Virus record (IMG/VR): IMGVR_UViG_3300037151_000031 | Location: 1 to 58,512 of that record | DNA from: a virus | DNA length: 58,512 bases | Strand: one strand, 5' to 3' | In this document: one piece after another, positions 1 to 7,282 of the stretch | Layout: each line of letters starts with the position of its first letter | How positions within the stretch are numbered: the first letter of the stretch is position 1 | Program-made: the position numbers and the translations under genes | Notes under the pieces: generated by a model | Seen by the model: only the letters and a program-made list of their open reading frames with translations | Databases searched by the model: none | Told to the model about the DNA's origin: nothing

Positions 1-73
1 GTTCCTCCGCTTTGGTGTGCTGCGTTTTGGTTTACGTTTCGCGGTCATGGCTTCCGCCGCACGGCGCCTGAAA
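1..73 (-). repeat. Duplicated leader block, copy 1 (matches 590-662)
   Basis: The first bases of the window repeat those beginning at position 590, and the identity runs for about 100 nt into the hexamer tract. In copy 2 this block is the 5' leader of a leftward gene whose ATG is at 583. By analogy a second, paralogous leftward gene starts about 8 nt outside the left edge. Both leaders include a GGAGG ribosome-binding site on the minus strand. Confidence 0.8.
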
Positions 74-74
74 C

Positions 75-257
75 GGACCCGGACCCGTACCCGGACCCGT
101 ACCCGGCCCCGTACCCGGACCCGTCCCCGTACCCGTACCCGTACCCGTCCCCGTACCCGGACCCGTACCCGTACCCGTCCCCGTACCCGGACCCGTACCC
201 GTACCCGTACCCGTACCCGTACCCGTACCCGGACCCGTACCCGGCCCCGGACCCGAC
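75..257. repeat. Hexanucleotide tandem repeat (CCCGTA/CCCGGA)n, copy 1
   Basis: About 180 nt of tandem hexamers, mostly CCCGTA with interspersed CCCGGA, CCCCGT and CCCGGC variants. It lies between the stop of the 266-583 gene and the leader of the gene beyond the left edge. Reading frames through it give only Arg-Thr or Gly-Tyr dipeptide polymers, which I regard as artefacts. Hexamer expansion by slippage is the likely origin. Confidence 0.85.
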
Positions 258-265
258 TGGCCTCG

Positions 266-583
266 CTACAGGCCCCACGAATCACTCACGGGAATGCAGA
301 AAACTTCGCTTGCCTCTGGCACGTCGACGTCCGAGATCTTGCGCAGATCCGCCTTCGTAGCTTTCGGGTTATCGATGACCGCCGCGAATCCTCCGCCAGG
401 CCACGAGAAGACGTGAATCGCTCGCGTTAGTCGGATCCGCCCATTCGCTCGTGTTGCGTCACCCGCGAAGATCCATCCACGGTCCACAACCAACACCACG
501 CGGCTGCCCGCGATTGGCTTTGGCGCGAAGTCCTTGCGGACATACTCTACGTCATCGATTTTGATCGTTGTCGGCTCGGCCAT
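266..583 (-). CDS. Small phage protein, DUF6948-like
   Basis: A 105-residue protein starting MAEPTT. ATG 583 was chosen because a GGAGG ribosome-binding site lies upstream on the minus strand; the longer upstream frame runs into the Arg-Val polymer of the hexamer repeat. The sequence has the feel of a small all-beta protein, with RVVLVVDRGWIFAGD near residues 28-42 and a C-terminal CIPVSDSWG. From memory this resembles small phage proteins catalogued as DUF6948; function is unknown. The gene and its leader appear tandemly duplicated, with the other copy beyond the left edge. Confidence 0.7.
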   Translation of the reverse strand: MAEPTTIKIDDVEYVRKDFAPKPIAGSRVVLVVDRGWIFAGDATRANGRIRLTRAIHVFSWPGGGFAAVIDNPKATKADLRKISDVDVPEASEVFCIPVSDSWGL

Positions 584-589
584 CTTCGT

Positions 590-662
590 GTTCCTCCGCT
601 TTGGTGTGCTGCGTTTTGGTTTACGTTTCGCGGTCATGGCTTCCGCCGCACGGCGCCTGAAA
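590..662 (-). repeat. Duplicated leader block, copy 2 (matches 1-73)
   Basis: Leader of the 266-583 gene on the minus strand, containing its GGAGG site. It is identical to window positions 1-73, and the identity continues into the hexamer repeat, so the duplication is recent or maintained by recombination. Confidence 0.85.
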
Positions 663-663
663 C

Positions 664-718
664 GGACCCGGACCCGTACCCGGACCCGTACCCGTACCCG
701 TACCCGTACCCGTACCCG
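664..718. repeat. Hexanucleotide tandem repeat (CCCGTA/CCCGGA)n, copy 2
   Basis: Shorter copy (about nine units) of the hexamer tract seen at 75-257. Both tracts are followed by the same 12-nt sequence ACTGGCCTCGCT. In copy 1 that sequence contains the stop codon of the 266-583 gene, so the duplicated unit seems to include gene plus leader. The length difference between copies points to slippage. Confidence 0.85.
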
Positions 719-755
719 ACTGGCCTCGCTGCTATACTGCGGAGACTGGGGGCGG

Positions 756-1157
756 TCACGACTCGCCTCGCCGAAAGCCATCCGCGACGACTTCTAGGAC
801 GTCGTCCAAGATTTCGCGAATGACCTGGTGCGTGCTTGGGTCACGTCGGTGCGCGTTCAGGGCTGCGCGCACTTCAGGCGTTGGATGCTGGCTCAGTCCG
901 TAGATAGCTCCCTCCTGCACAACCGCCTCTGGGTGCCTCAGCAGCGCCAAGAGCGGTGGGATCGAGACGGTCCCATCCCGAACTCGCCCAAGCGCCTCGG
1001 CTGCCAGCGAAATAGCTCCCGGCGTCGACGCGCCCGCGAGGTCGGCGTCCGCTGCCGGAGCGCGGCCCGCGCATCCGTCCGCCTCTTGCTGCTCCGCGAG
1101 ATCGAGCTGCGCCTTCCGCCGCGATGACGCTCGGGGGCTCTGGGGGCCGCGGGTCAT
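756..1157 (-). CDS. HEAT-repeat-like small protein
   Basis: A 133-residue protein at the downstream end of the leftward recombination operon. Residues 65-120 (IPPLLALLRHPEAVVQEGA, then a second helical pair) look like one to two HEAT or PBS-lyase-type helical repeats. The N-terminal third is Ala/Arg-rich and probably disordered. AGGGTG precedes ATG 1157 at a normal distance. HEAT modules usually mediate protein contacts; no specific role can be assigned. Confidence 0.6.
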   Translation of the reverse strand: MTRGPQSPRASSRRKAQLDLAEQQEADGCAGRAPAADADLAGASTPGAISLAAEALGRVRDGTVSIPPLLALLRHPEAVVQEGAIYGLSQHPTPEVRAALNAHRRDPSTHQVIREILDDVLEVVADGFRRGES

Positions 1158-1172
1158 AACTTCACCCTGTGG

Positions 1173-1658
1173 TCAGAACGGGATGTCATCTTCGCCTCCA
1201 CCATCCATCTCGCTTGCGCCGTCATCGAAGAGCGGCTCTGGTGCTTGTCGCTTGGCTGCTGGCTTCGTGCGAACGCGCAGCGCCCACCCTCTTGCACGAG
1301 CCGCGTCGCGCAGGTCGTAGCCGGCGTATTTCGGGTCGGCGCCATCGCGTGGGTTCTCCGCCTTCCACTTGAGAAAGTCCGCCATCACCTCGAGGTATTG
1401 CGGCTCGGTCTGGCTGTAGCGACAGCCGGCATAGCTCTGCCCCTGCCAGCGCGGAGGATCTTTCCTGATCAGGGGGTCGCCCTTCTCGGAGTCGAGGTCG
1501 CGGTCATCGGCAACGGCATCGGAGGCCACGGCGCGGCCGGAGGCGCTTGGCTTCGTCGCGTTCGCCCCAATACCGAGATGGGCCGCGATGCGCTCGAGCA
1601 AAGCGCGGTTCTCTCGCGTTTCTTTGAGTAACGCCGCGATGGCTTCGCCGGCTGTCAT
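1173..1658 (-). CDS. Recombination-operon protein with SSB-like acidic tail
   Basis: A 161-residue protein whose start overlaps the end of the exonuclease gene by 4 nt, so the two are translationally coupled. The N-terminus (residues 3-30) is a helical, coiled-coil-like segment and the middle is linker-rich. The last residues GGGEDDIPF closely imitate the C-terminal peptide by which bacterial SSB recruits partner enzymes. I see no OB-fold signature, so calling it SSB would go too far. It may use the tail to join SSB-interacting repair enzymes, or be a divergent ssDNA-binding protein. Confidence 0.6.
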   Translation of the reverse strand: MTAGEAIAALLKETRENRALLERIAAHLGIGANATKPSASGRAVASDAVADDRDLDSEKGDPLIRKDPPRWQGQSYAGCRYSQTEPQYLEVMADFLKWKAENPRDGADPKYAGYDLRDAARARGWALRVRTKPAAKRQAPEPLFDDGASEMDGGGEDDIPF

Positions 1659-2794
1659 GCGACCCTCGAGCGGCGCGGCTTCTTCGCCTCGTAGCGCTTA
1701 TGGGTGCTCGTCTTGACTGCGCTGATGCCGGCGAGCTCCTCGCGGACGGCCTTGGCCTTCGGGCGTCCGATGGTCCTCTCCAGTGCAGCCCAGGTGACCG
1801 TATGCGTGACGGCCTCGCCTCCGCCCGCTCGTTCGAGGACGTCGAGCGCCCCGGGCACGTCGAGCGTTGGCTTCTCTGTCGTGACTTCTTGACCCGCCCA
1901 CGTGGACCCGTCCTCCAACAGGATGCCGCCGTGGGTATCGGCGAAGTCGCGGAGCTTGCTTTTGATGACTCGGCACGCCTCCTCGACAAGATCGACCGCC
2001 GTGAGACTCCATGCGGCGTGCTGCTCGCTCTCGATCTGCGCGCTGAGCTTGAAGCGGGTCAGCAATTCCGTCGGCATCGTCTGCGCCAGCGCTTCGACTG
2101 TCGCCGGACATCCGCTCCGGGCCGGGCAGTAGCGCTCTCTACACCATGGCCCCGGGCGTGGCTGCGGGTCCAGGTTCAGCTGGTTGAGCGCGTCGCGAAG
2201 AGTGTCCGCCTCGAGGTCGAGCGCAAACGCATCCAGCACGTGCACGTCGATGAGTCGCGCGTCCACCTCGTTGACGAGGATGGTGCCGACGGTGACGCTG
2301 TCGACGCCCAGCGCGCGCGCCGCAAAGAGTGCCAACGTGTGTAGCTGATGGCGCGCGTCGACTTCGTGTCCGGGCACGTCGTTCTTCGCGTCGTAGATGC
2401 CAATCGCGCCGAGTGGCGAAACGACCAGCAAGTCCGTGGTCCCGCACATCTCGTGGTCGGCAGCATTCGCATAAGCGGCGCGGCCGGTTCCGAGGACTCG
2501 TGCCGTGTCGTCGAACGACGTCCAAGCGAACGCGACTTCTGTCTCTGCTCGGCTGGGGCCGTCGCCCTTGTCGGCGCAGAGCGTCTCCATGACGGGTCGC
2601 ATCGCGACGGTCTTCGCGCGCGCGGGCTCGGACAGGAGCACGACTTCACCCGTGGCAAGCGACTCGAAGCCGCGATGCGCCTCGTGCCCTGCGTCAGCGT
2701 TTTCCGTGGAGACGTTGTCCCACGGCACATCCGGTAATGCCCAGTACTGGCACTCCGAAAACAGCGCCCGCTTGCTCGCGGTGAGCCGGACCAT
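1655..2794 (-). CDS. Cas4/AddB-like PD-(D/E)XK exonuclease
   Basis: A 379-residue nuclease in the lambda-exonuclease role, partner of the RecT-like protein directly upstream. The PD-(D/E)XK core is visible as D121 in GTTDLLVV followed by the D135-A-K137 motif in IYDAKND. Four cysteines placed as in Cas4/AddB iron-sulfur nucleases are present: C15 near the N-terminus and C218, C223 and C229 in a WCRERYCPARSGCP stretch. The family resects dsDNA ends to give ssDNA for annealing. The stop abuts the RecT gene boundary and the start is at ATG 2794. Confidence 0.82.
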   Translation of the reverse strand: MVRLTASKRALFSECQYWALPDVPWDNVSTENADAGHEAHRGFESLATGEVVLLSEPARAKTVAMRPVMETLCADKGDGPSRAETEVAFAWTSFDDTARVLGTGRAAYANAADHEMCGTTDLLVVSPLGAIGIYDAKNDVPGHEVDARHQLHTLALFAARALGVDSVTVGTILVNEVDARLIDVHVLDAFALDLEADTLRDALNQLNLDPQPRPGPWCRERYCPARSGCPATVEALAQTMPTELLTRFKLSAQIESEQHAAWSLTAVDLVEEACRVIKSKLRDFADTHGGILLEDGSTWAGQEVTTEKPTLDVPGALDVLERAGGGEAVTHTVTWAALERTIGRPKAKAVREELAGISAVKTSTHKRYEAKKPRRSRVA

Positions 2795-3727
2795 TCAATC
2801 TTCTCCGGGCTGACGGCCGGCCAGTTCTCCGGTCACCTCGTCGAACGCCGCTTCCGTCGCCGACGCCTTTTCTTCGGGCGCGACGGGCGCTGGCTCGCTG
2901 GGAGGCGGCACAGGCTGCGGCTTTCCGAGCGCCGTCTTACGCGCCACGTAGAGCGCGCGAAGGTCGCCTTGAGACGTCGGCGACAGCTTCCCTTTGGCCT
3001 TCTCAATCGCGACGCCAACGCGCGAGAGGTCCTGCGTTGTCTTGGCCTTCGCGATGCGGCCCGTGAACCCGTCGACAATCTCTCGCTCATCGGGCTCGGC
3101 GACGCCCTCAATCACGGGCTTGCTGCTCGGCTCCGCCGGCGTGACGGACACCTCGATACGCTGCGGCGGCTCGCGGTTATCGGTGAGCTCGTCGGGGTCG
3201 TACAGCCCGCCGACGACGTCAGGGTAGACGGCTCGGGCGAGCGCCATCGACGCCCGAGCGCGGAGCATCGCGGCCGGGTACGACTTCCATGTCCCCTTCC
3301 CGGTCAACCCCGCGACGGTGGCTTCCTCGATCGTGAAGCTCATCGTGGTCGGGTCTTCGCCTTTGCGCTTCGTTCGATACGTCGCGATCTTCGGCGTCGA
3401 CTCGATGAGCTGAAACTGCTCGCAGATCGGGCGCTGCTTCACAAGCCCGACGGCCAGGTCGGCGTACATCCCGATCTTGCCGTCGATGGAGAAGAGCATG
3501 CGGACCGACTGCATCGCCGTGAGGCCGAACTCACGTCCCGCGACGATGATCGTGAATGCCGCCTCGGGGGTCGTGATGCCTTTCGGGAGGATGCGCCCCG
3601 CGTGGAGGATCTTCGCTAACCGGTAGCACTCGTCGATGCTCGTCGGCTCGAAGGCGCGGCTGTCGTCGCGTAGCGAGAGTGGCGTGGGCGGCCCGTTCGT
3701 CGTCGTCGTCTGCATTGCCTGAGTCAT
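2795..3727 (-). CDS. RecT-family ssDNA-annealing recombinase
   Basis: A 310-residue protein. Family hallmarks are the segment around residues 60-105 (AAFTIIVAGREFGLTAMQS and IDGKIGMYADLAVGL) and KSYPAAMLRARASMALARAVYPDVVGGLYDPDEL near 155-185, the conserved RecT block. RecT/Bet proteins anneal complementary ssDNA produced by a partner exonuclease, here the next gene. The C-terminal 80 residues are Pro/Glu-rich and variable. A GAAAGG site precedes ATG 3727. It overlaps the preceding gene by 4 nt. Confidence 0.85.
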   Translation of the reverse strand: MTQAMQTTTTNGPPTPLSLRDDSRAFEPTSIDECYRLAKILHAGRILPKGITTPEAAFTIIVAGREFGLTAMQSVRMLFSIDGKIGMYADLAVGLVKQRPICEQFQLIESTPKIATYRTKRKGEDPTTMSFTIEEATVAGLTGKGTWKSYPAAMLRARASMALARAVYPDVVGGLYDPDELTDNREPPQRIEVSVTPAEPSSKPVIEGVAEPDEREIVDGFTGRIAKAKTTQDLSRVGVAIEKAKGKLSPTSQGDLRALYVARKTALGKPQPVPPPSEPAPVAPEEKASATEAAFDEVTGELAGRQPGED

Positions 3728-3945
3728 GGTGTGCCTTTCTTCTCCGTGGTGGTGTCCACGATATGTATCAAGTGTCGCGCGGCGTTGTTCAAGCGGAGCT
3801 CCGCTTCGACCGTCAGCTCGCGCCAGAAGTGCTGCTCGGCCAGATTCATCTCTTCGGCGGCTCGCGCGAAGGAGCCGCGCCCTTCCGGGTTCTCTGGTGT
3901 CCGGTACGTGAGCGGCTTCGCTCGCCTAGGATCGTCGCGAGTCAT
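3724..3945 (-). CDS. Hypothetical protein of the recombination operon
   Basis: A 73-residue, mostly helical protein, overlapping both neighbours by 4 nt. Residues 26-62 form one continuous amphipathic helix region (ARAAEEMNLAEQHFWREL and onward). The leader TATAAGGATCGCTC before ATG 3945 contains an AAGGA site. I do not recognise a family. Confidence 0.65.
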   Translation of the reverse strand: MTRDDPRRAKPLTYRTPENPEGRGSFARAAEEMNLAEQHFWRELTVEAELRLNNAARHLIHIVDTTTEKKGTP

Positions 3946-4334
3946 GAGCGATCCTTATACTGGCGCTCCAGAGCGAGACTCGCGCCGAGCTCGGTCTTCA
4001 CCTGATCGACAATCGAATAGGCGAGGTTTGCTTGCCGGTTCTCGAGGAGCTGTGCGGCGAGCCGCAACCTGTCGGGCGGCGCGAGCTCGCGAATCTTGAC
4101 GGCGAGATCCTCGAGGTTGGAGCTCGGGGGCGGTATCGTGTCACTCATCGAAGATCCTTTCGCTTGCATGACGCACGTGAAGCAGTGGCCGCACGCGTCG
4201 TGATTGTCGGGACAGAAGCAACCAATCTCGCCGCACGTGGGGCACGGCGGCTCGTCATCTTGCCCGCGGTCGTCGGGCTGGTATCCGGCGTCGTCGACGT
4301 CGTGACTGTCAGCCTTCCAATCGTCGTACGTCAT
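3942..4334 (-). CDS. Zinc-ribbon-containing protein, first gene of leftward operon
   Basis: A 130-residue protein. ATG 4334 was chosen over the longer frame because TGGAGG lies 7 nt upstream. The N-terminal part is acidic, followed by a Cys-rich knuckle (CPTCGEIGCFC and CGHCFTC, residues about 30-56) fit to bind zinc. From about residue 63 a second segment beginning MSDTIP is helical; it has its own methionine and could be a separately translated product. First gene after the leftward promoter at 4360-4388. Confidence 0.65.
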   Translation of the reverse strand: MTYDDWKADSHDVDDAGYQPDDRGQDDEPPCPTCGEIGCFCPDNHDACGHCFTCVMQAKGSSMSDTIPPPSSNLEDLAVKIRELAPPDRLRLAAQLLENRQANLAYSIVDQVKTELGASLALERQYKDRS

Positions 4335-4359
4335 GAGGCAGCCTCCATCGGTGACGTCC

Positions 4360-4388
4360 ACACTACGGTGCGCGGTTTATGCCGTCAA
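4360..4388 (-). promoter_or_regulatory. Leftward early promoter
   Basis: On the minus strand TTGACG (4388-4383) is followed after exactly 17 nt by TAGTGT (4365-4360), a good sigma-70-type promoter. It faces the recombination operon whose first ATG is at 4334. The -35 box lies inside operator O1, so the operator-binding protein should repress it. Confidence 0.65.
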
Positions 4389-4395
4389 GGCATAA
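4377..4395. promoter_or_regulatory. Operator O1, 19-bp inverted repeat
   Basis: Perfect palindrome TTATGCC-N5-GGCATAA, the size expected for a dimeric Xre/Cro-type repressor. It covers the -35 box of the leftward promoter. Confidence 0.75.
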
Positions 4396-4414
4396 TTGGT
4401 GATGCGCTTTCCGG

Positions 4415-4443
4415 TTGACACGTATACCACCACGGCATAAGCA
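4415..4443 (+). promoter_or_regulatory. Rightward promoter of the regulator gene
   Basis: TTGACA at 4415-4420 with a weak -10 (TAAGCA) at 4438-4443, spacing 17. Transcription would begin at or next to GTG 4450, giving a leaderless or nearly leaderless regulator mRNA, as in lambda cI from PRM. The -10 match is poor, so this may need activation. Confidence 0.45.
4422..4440. promoter_or_regulatory. Operator O2, imperfect 19-bp inverted repeat
   Basis: GTATACC-N5-GGCATAA: the right half is identical to O1 and the left half matches 5 of 7, with the same 5-nt spacer. Its centre is 45 bp from that of O1, and it overlaps the spacer and -10 of the rightward promoter, so it could mediate autoregulation. 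Confidence 0.6.
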
Positions 4444-4449
4444 AAAGGG

Positions 4450-4710
4450 GTGAAGTCGGTACGTTCGGGTGTGGGTTGGAGGAATCTGTCCGCGGGGGCC
4501 GCTCTACTAGGCGAGCGGTGCGACGCTGGACGTTGGGCCACCCAGGCGGAGCTCGCGGCGTCTCTCGGTGTGACGCAGTCGATCGTGAGCAGGTGGCGGA
4601 GCGGCGAGCGGCAGCCGAGCTACGCGGCTGCTGCGATCATGGAGAAGGTGCTGAAGATTCCGATGGCGTCATGGGCTGTCCCGGCGCACAAACGGCGAAG
4701 CGTGGCATAG
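4450..4710 (+). CDS. Cro/CI-like HTH transcriptional regulator
   Basis: An 86-residue protein. A helix-turn-helix lies at residues about 32-58 (TQAELAASLGVTQSIVSRW), the classic Xre/Cro arrangement, followed by SGERQPS and a short helix. GTG 4450 is used because it is the first in-frame start after the promoter; no good ribosome-binding site precedes it. GTG near 4519 is an alternative. It sits beside two matching operators and is the obvious candidate to bind them, controlling the choice between the leftward recombination operon and rightward transcription. Confidence 0.75.
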   Translation: MKSVRSGVGWRNLSAGAALLGERCDAGRWATQAELAASLGVTQSIVSRWRSGERQPSYAAAAIMEKVLKIPMASWAVPAHKRRSVA

Positions 4711-4783
4711 GCCATCGTCCGGCGGCTCTCAACACGCTCTAGGCAGGTGGTGGGAGACCCTGGTTCGACCCCAGGGGATGGCA
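4711..4783 (+). other. tRNA-like 3' half; degenerate tRNA or att core
   Basis: Begins right after the regulator stop. A perfect T-arm is present: CCTGG, loop TTCGACC, CCAGG (4759-4775). It is followed by a GATGGC acceptor strand that pairs with GCCATC at 4711-4716. Total length is 73 nt, typical for a tRNA without CCA. However, I cannot draw a D-arm or a stable anticodon stem, so it is not an ordinary functional tRNA. A phage-carried 3' end of a host tRNA gene (attachment core) would look like this. Confidence 0.35.
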
Positions 4784-4813
4784 CGAAGGACACACTCAAC
4801 GGAGGCGACGACC

Positions 4814-5215
4814 ATGGCGACGAGAGCAGATCTGGATCGTGAGGATGAAGGGCCGAGGGCGCTGGGCGTGATCCTCGCGGAGTTTGAGCAGGGGTCGTTT
4901 CACGCGGACGCGAGCCGCGATCTGATGAAGCTGAATCTCGCGTTGCATGACCACGCAAAGCTCCGTGGCGCGGCGTCGGGCGAGATGGTTCTCACGCTCA
5001 AGTTGAAGTGTGACGACCAGGACGTCGTGACCATCGCGGCGACGTACAAGGTGAAGGCGCCGCTGGCCCCGCGCCGTTCGTCGGTCTTCTTCCTCAGTAA
5101 GGGCGGCAATCTCTCGACCCGCAACCCGAAGCAGCAGGAGCTCCCGCTGCGTGACGTCTCGGCGCCGGCGCAAGTCGATGTCCTCGACAAGCCCTCCACC
5201 CGAAAGGACCACTGA
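4814..5215 (+). CDS. Hypothetical protein, start of rightward early operon
   Basis: A 133-residue protein. ATG 4814 is preceded by GGAGG at good distance. The centre (MVLTLKLKCDDQDVVTIAA, residues about 56-74) suggests a beta-rich fold. It ends 2 nt before the DUF2303 gene, and similar small proteins often accompany DUF2303 genes in phages. Function unknown. Confidence 0.7.
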   Translation: MATRADLDREDEGPRALGVILAEFEQGSFHADASRDLMKLNLALHDHAKLRGAASGEMVLTLKLKCDDQDVVTIAATYKVKAPLAPRRSSVFFLSKGGNLSTRNPKQQELPLRDVSAPAQVDVLDKPSTRKDH

Positions 5216-5217
5216 CC

Positions 5218-6135
5218 ATGAGCGACGACTCCAAGCGTACCGTCGGCGACGCTGATGCCATCATCGAAGCGATGCGGTCCGCGTCTCCGCTCCACAGCAT
5301 GAGCCTCGGGGCCGACACTAACGGCGTCCCGCGCGCCGTCATGATCGTCAAGCAAGGGCACGACGTCTTCGACATGAAGCCGTTCCTCGACAAGTACCTC
5401 GTGCGCCCCGAGCGTCGGAAGGGAACGGCGACGTTCACGACGCTCGCCTCGTTCATCCACCACGCGAATCGCTTCAAGGACGAGGACAGCGCCATCTTCT
5501 GCAACGACAGCCAGAGTTCCCCGGGGCTGACGTCGGTGCTCGACTACCACCAGCGCACGGCCAAGGGTCTCCCCCAGTTCGGCGAGCATCGCGGGCACTA
5601 CTCCTTCCCGCTCTCCGACGAGTGGAAGGCGTGGAAGGCGAAGAACGGCGTAGTCATGGGTCAGACGGACTTCGCCCGATTCCTCGAGGACCGCGTCGTC
5701 GACGTTGCGGACGCCGCGCGGGAAAGGCCGGACGGCTCCGCGTGGACCTGGGCGACCAAGCTCGGGCAGAAGTTCGCGTCCGCCGCCGAGCTGCTCGAAC
5801 TCTCCAAGGGGCTGCATGCGACGGTCAAGCACGAGGTCAGAAACGAGGGGAATCTCTCGACGGGCGAGAAGGCCATCTTCTTCGCGAAGTCGAACCTCGA
5901 CCCGAACGGTCAGCCGCTGGCCATCGCCTCGGCGTTCCTCATCGGCATTCCGGTCTTCAAGCTCGGGCCGCTCTATCCAATCCCGGTGAGGCTTCGTCAC
6001 AAGATCGACGAGAAGGTGACCTGGTCATTCGAACTCGCGAGGCTCGATGCCGTGTTTGAGGACGCCATCGACGGGGCGTGCTCTGAAGCCGCTTCGGCAA
6101 CCGCGCTCCCGCTTTTCCGTGGCAGCCCAGAGTGA
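5218..6135 (+). CDS. DUF2303 (YfdQ-like) phage protein
   Basis: A 305-residue protein matching the DUF2303 pattern known from E. coli prophage YfdQ: the TATFTTLASFIHHANRF segment (about 72-90), the VLDYH motif near residue 108, an H-(Y)-SFPLSDEWKAWKAKNG region (128-148), DFARFLEDRVVDVAD, and a C-terminal LRHKIDEKVTWSFEL half. The family is widespread next to phage recombination genes and has no established function. High-quality start with the previous stop 2 nt upstream. Confidence 0.82.
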   Translation: MSDDSKRTVGDADAIIEAMRSASPLHSMSLGADTNGVPRAVMIVKQGHDVFDMKPFLDKYLVRPERRKGTATFTTLASFIHHANRFKDEDSAIFCNDSQSSPGLTSVLDYHQRTAKGLPQFGEHRGHYSFPLSDEWKAWKAKNGVVMGQTDFARFLEDRVVDVADAARERPDGSAWTWATKLGQKFASAAELLELSKGLHATVKHEVRNEGNLSTGEKAIFFAKSNLDPNGQPLAIASAFLIGIPVFKLGPLYPIPVRLRHKIDEKVTWSFELARLDAVFEDAIDGACSEAASATALPLFRGSPE

Positions 6136-6136
6136 C

Positions 6137-6361
6137 ATGGGGTTCCTGACTCGTCGCTTCGCCATCGACACCGCCGATGGCAGAACGTTCTTCTTTTATT
6201 CAAAGAACGCGCAGACTGCTCTTGATGAGGTCCGGCGACTCCGTGTCGCCGAGCCGCTCATCGTGCGTCGAAGCGGCTACATCGACGGGCACGGCCGGCT
6301 CGTGGAGGAGGACCCTCGCGACTCCGGCCGCTTCATCGAAGACAAGCGAGTCGGCGCATGA
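6137..6361 (+). CDS. Hypothetical small protein
   Basis: A 74-residue protein; ATG 6137 follows the DUF2303 stop by 1 nt. It starts MGFLTRRFAIDTADGRTFFF, suggestive of a small alpha/beta fold, and overlaps the next gene by 4 nt, so it belongs to the same operon. No family recognised. Confidence 0.6.
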   Translation: MGFLTRRFAIDTADGRTFFFYSKNAQTALDEVRRLRVAEPLIVRRSGYIDGHGRLVEEDPRDSGRFIEDKRVGA

Positions 6362-6543
6362 GCAGCGAGGCGTGCTTCGCGAGCTTCCGCGTCTCGCGCG
6401 CGAAGAGAGACCCCGACGCGGCGGCTCGGGCGGCACGTGCGTATGAGAGGCGCAGAATAGTCGAGATCATCAAGGCCGTACCCGTGCCCGGCCGAGACAT
6501 GCGCGCCGTCGTCGAGCGCATCCTCCTGGCGATTGGGGCGTGA
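6358..6543 (+). CDS. Hypothetical small basic protein
   Basis: A 61-residue Arg/Ala-rich, helical protein coupled by ATGA overlap to the gene before it. The segment ARAARAYERRRIVEIIKAV is a long basic helix. No family recognised. Confidence 0.55.
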   Translation: MSSEACFASFRVSRAKRDPDAAARAARAYERRRIVEIIKAVPVPGRDMRAVVERILLAIGA

Positions 6544-6722
6544 TGCGGATTGTGGCCAAGGTGCGCGGCTATCAGCGCGGCATGCACTCGGTCTTCGTTG
6601 TGGAATGCCAGACCTGCCGCCGCACGTATCAGACGACTGGAGATCGGGCCGACATCGAGCGGCGAGGGTCATGCAATGGCTGTCGGCCCAAGGCGCGCGA
6701 CGGCCGCGGGCGCTTCGCTTGA
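6543..6722 (+). CDS. Small zinc-ribbon protein
   Basis: A 59-residue protein with two knuckles, CQTCRRTY and a later CNGC, spaced to bind one zinc ion. ATG 6543 (or GTG 6540) overlaps the previous stop. It probably binds nucleic acid or a partner protein; nothing more specific can be said. Confidence 0.6.
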   Translation: MRIVAKVRGYQRGMHSVFVVECQTCRRTYQTTGDRADIERRGSCNGCRPKARDGRGRFA

Positions 6723-6787
6723 CCCGCGACGTCGAGGTCGTGCTCTGCCTGGTTTTCTTGCTCGCCTTCGTGGTCGGCCGGTGCGGC

Positions 6788-7282
6788 TCAGAAAAACGCG
6801 GCGACCAGCGCTCGGGCGGTCTTGATCCTCGAGCGCGACAAGTCGAGCCGGTGGTCGCAGTCTCGGCCCCAGGCCAGCTGCGCCAGCCGTTCGTCGACAG
6901 GGTGCCGTGCGCAGAACCGGAAGCTCTCGTGCGCAGCCGCCAGCCAGATGGGCGCTGCGGTCGCCGGGTCCATCAACTCCGCCCGCATGTCCGACACGGG
7001 ACGGCTGAGCAGCCTGGACGCGTAGTCAGGGTTCACCTCGAGGACGCCCAGGCTTGCCCCGCTGTCGCCCTTGGCGTCGGGCTGGAAGCGGCTCTCGCGC
7101 TCTGCCCAGGCAACCAGGATGGCGGCCGTCAGGGGCACGTCAGGGCCGTCTACGCCCATGAACGGGCTCGCCTCGGCAGCGGCCACGAAAGCGGCGGCTG
7201 TCTCGGGATACGAGGCTAGCCACCCGCTCCTGGGAACCAGGGAGATCATGGCAGCAAGGACCGACAGGATGAGGTTGTTCAT
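6788..7282 (-). CDS. Lysozyme-like / lytic transglycosylase with signal anchor
   Basis: A 164-residue leftward gene between rightward operons. ATG 7282 is preceded by AAGGG. Residues 1-25 form a hydrophobic signal or anchor (MNNLILSVLAAMISLVP). The catalytic region resembles soluble lytic transglycosylases: AAILVAWAERESRFQPDA contains the expected catalytic Glu in the ERES motif, followed by SGASLGVLEVNP, where the family usually has a Gly-rich SxGxxQ-type motif. It may act as an endolysin or as a virion-independent cell-wall enzyme. Confidence 0.7.
   Translation of the reverse strand: MNNLILSVLAAMISLVPRSGWLASYPETAAAFVAAAEASPFMGVDGPDVPLTAAILVAWAERESRFQPDAKGDSGASLGVLEVNPDYASRLLSRPVSDMRAELMDPATAAPIWLAAAHESFRFCARHPVDERLAQLAWGRDCDHRLDLSRSRIKTARALVAAFF

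Noticed and set aside
17-278. Arg-Thr and Gly-Tyr dipeptide frames in the left-end hexamer tract
   Set aside because: Pure translation of a hexanucleotide repeat with no start signal; not genes.
4711-4783. Functional amber-suppressor tRNA (a CTA triplet lies mid-sequence)
   Set aside because: No anticodon stem can be formed around the CTA and no D-arm is found.
4900-6000. 366-codon minus-strand frame opposite the DUF2303 gene
   Set aside because: Opposite strand of a recognised gene; composition artefact.
6671-7219. Rightward frame with one hydrophobic segment after the zinc-ribbon gene (VVLCLVFLLAFVV)
   Set aside because: A spanin or holin was considered, but most of the frame is antisense to the lysozyme-like gene and lacks a ribosome-binding site; kept only as a weak possibility.
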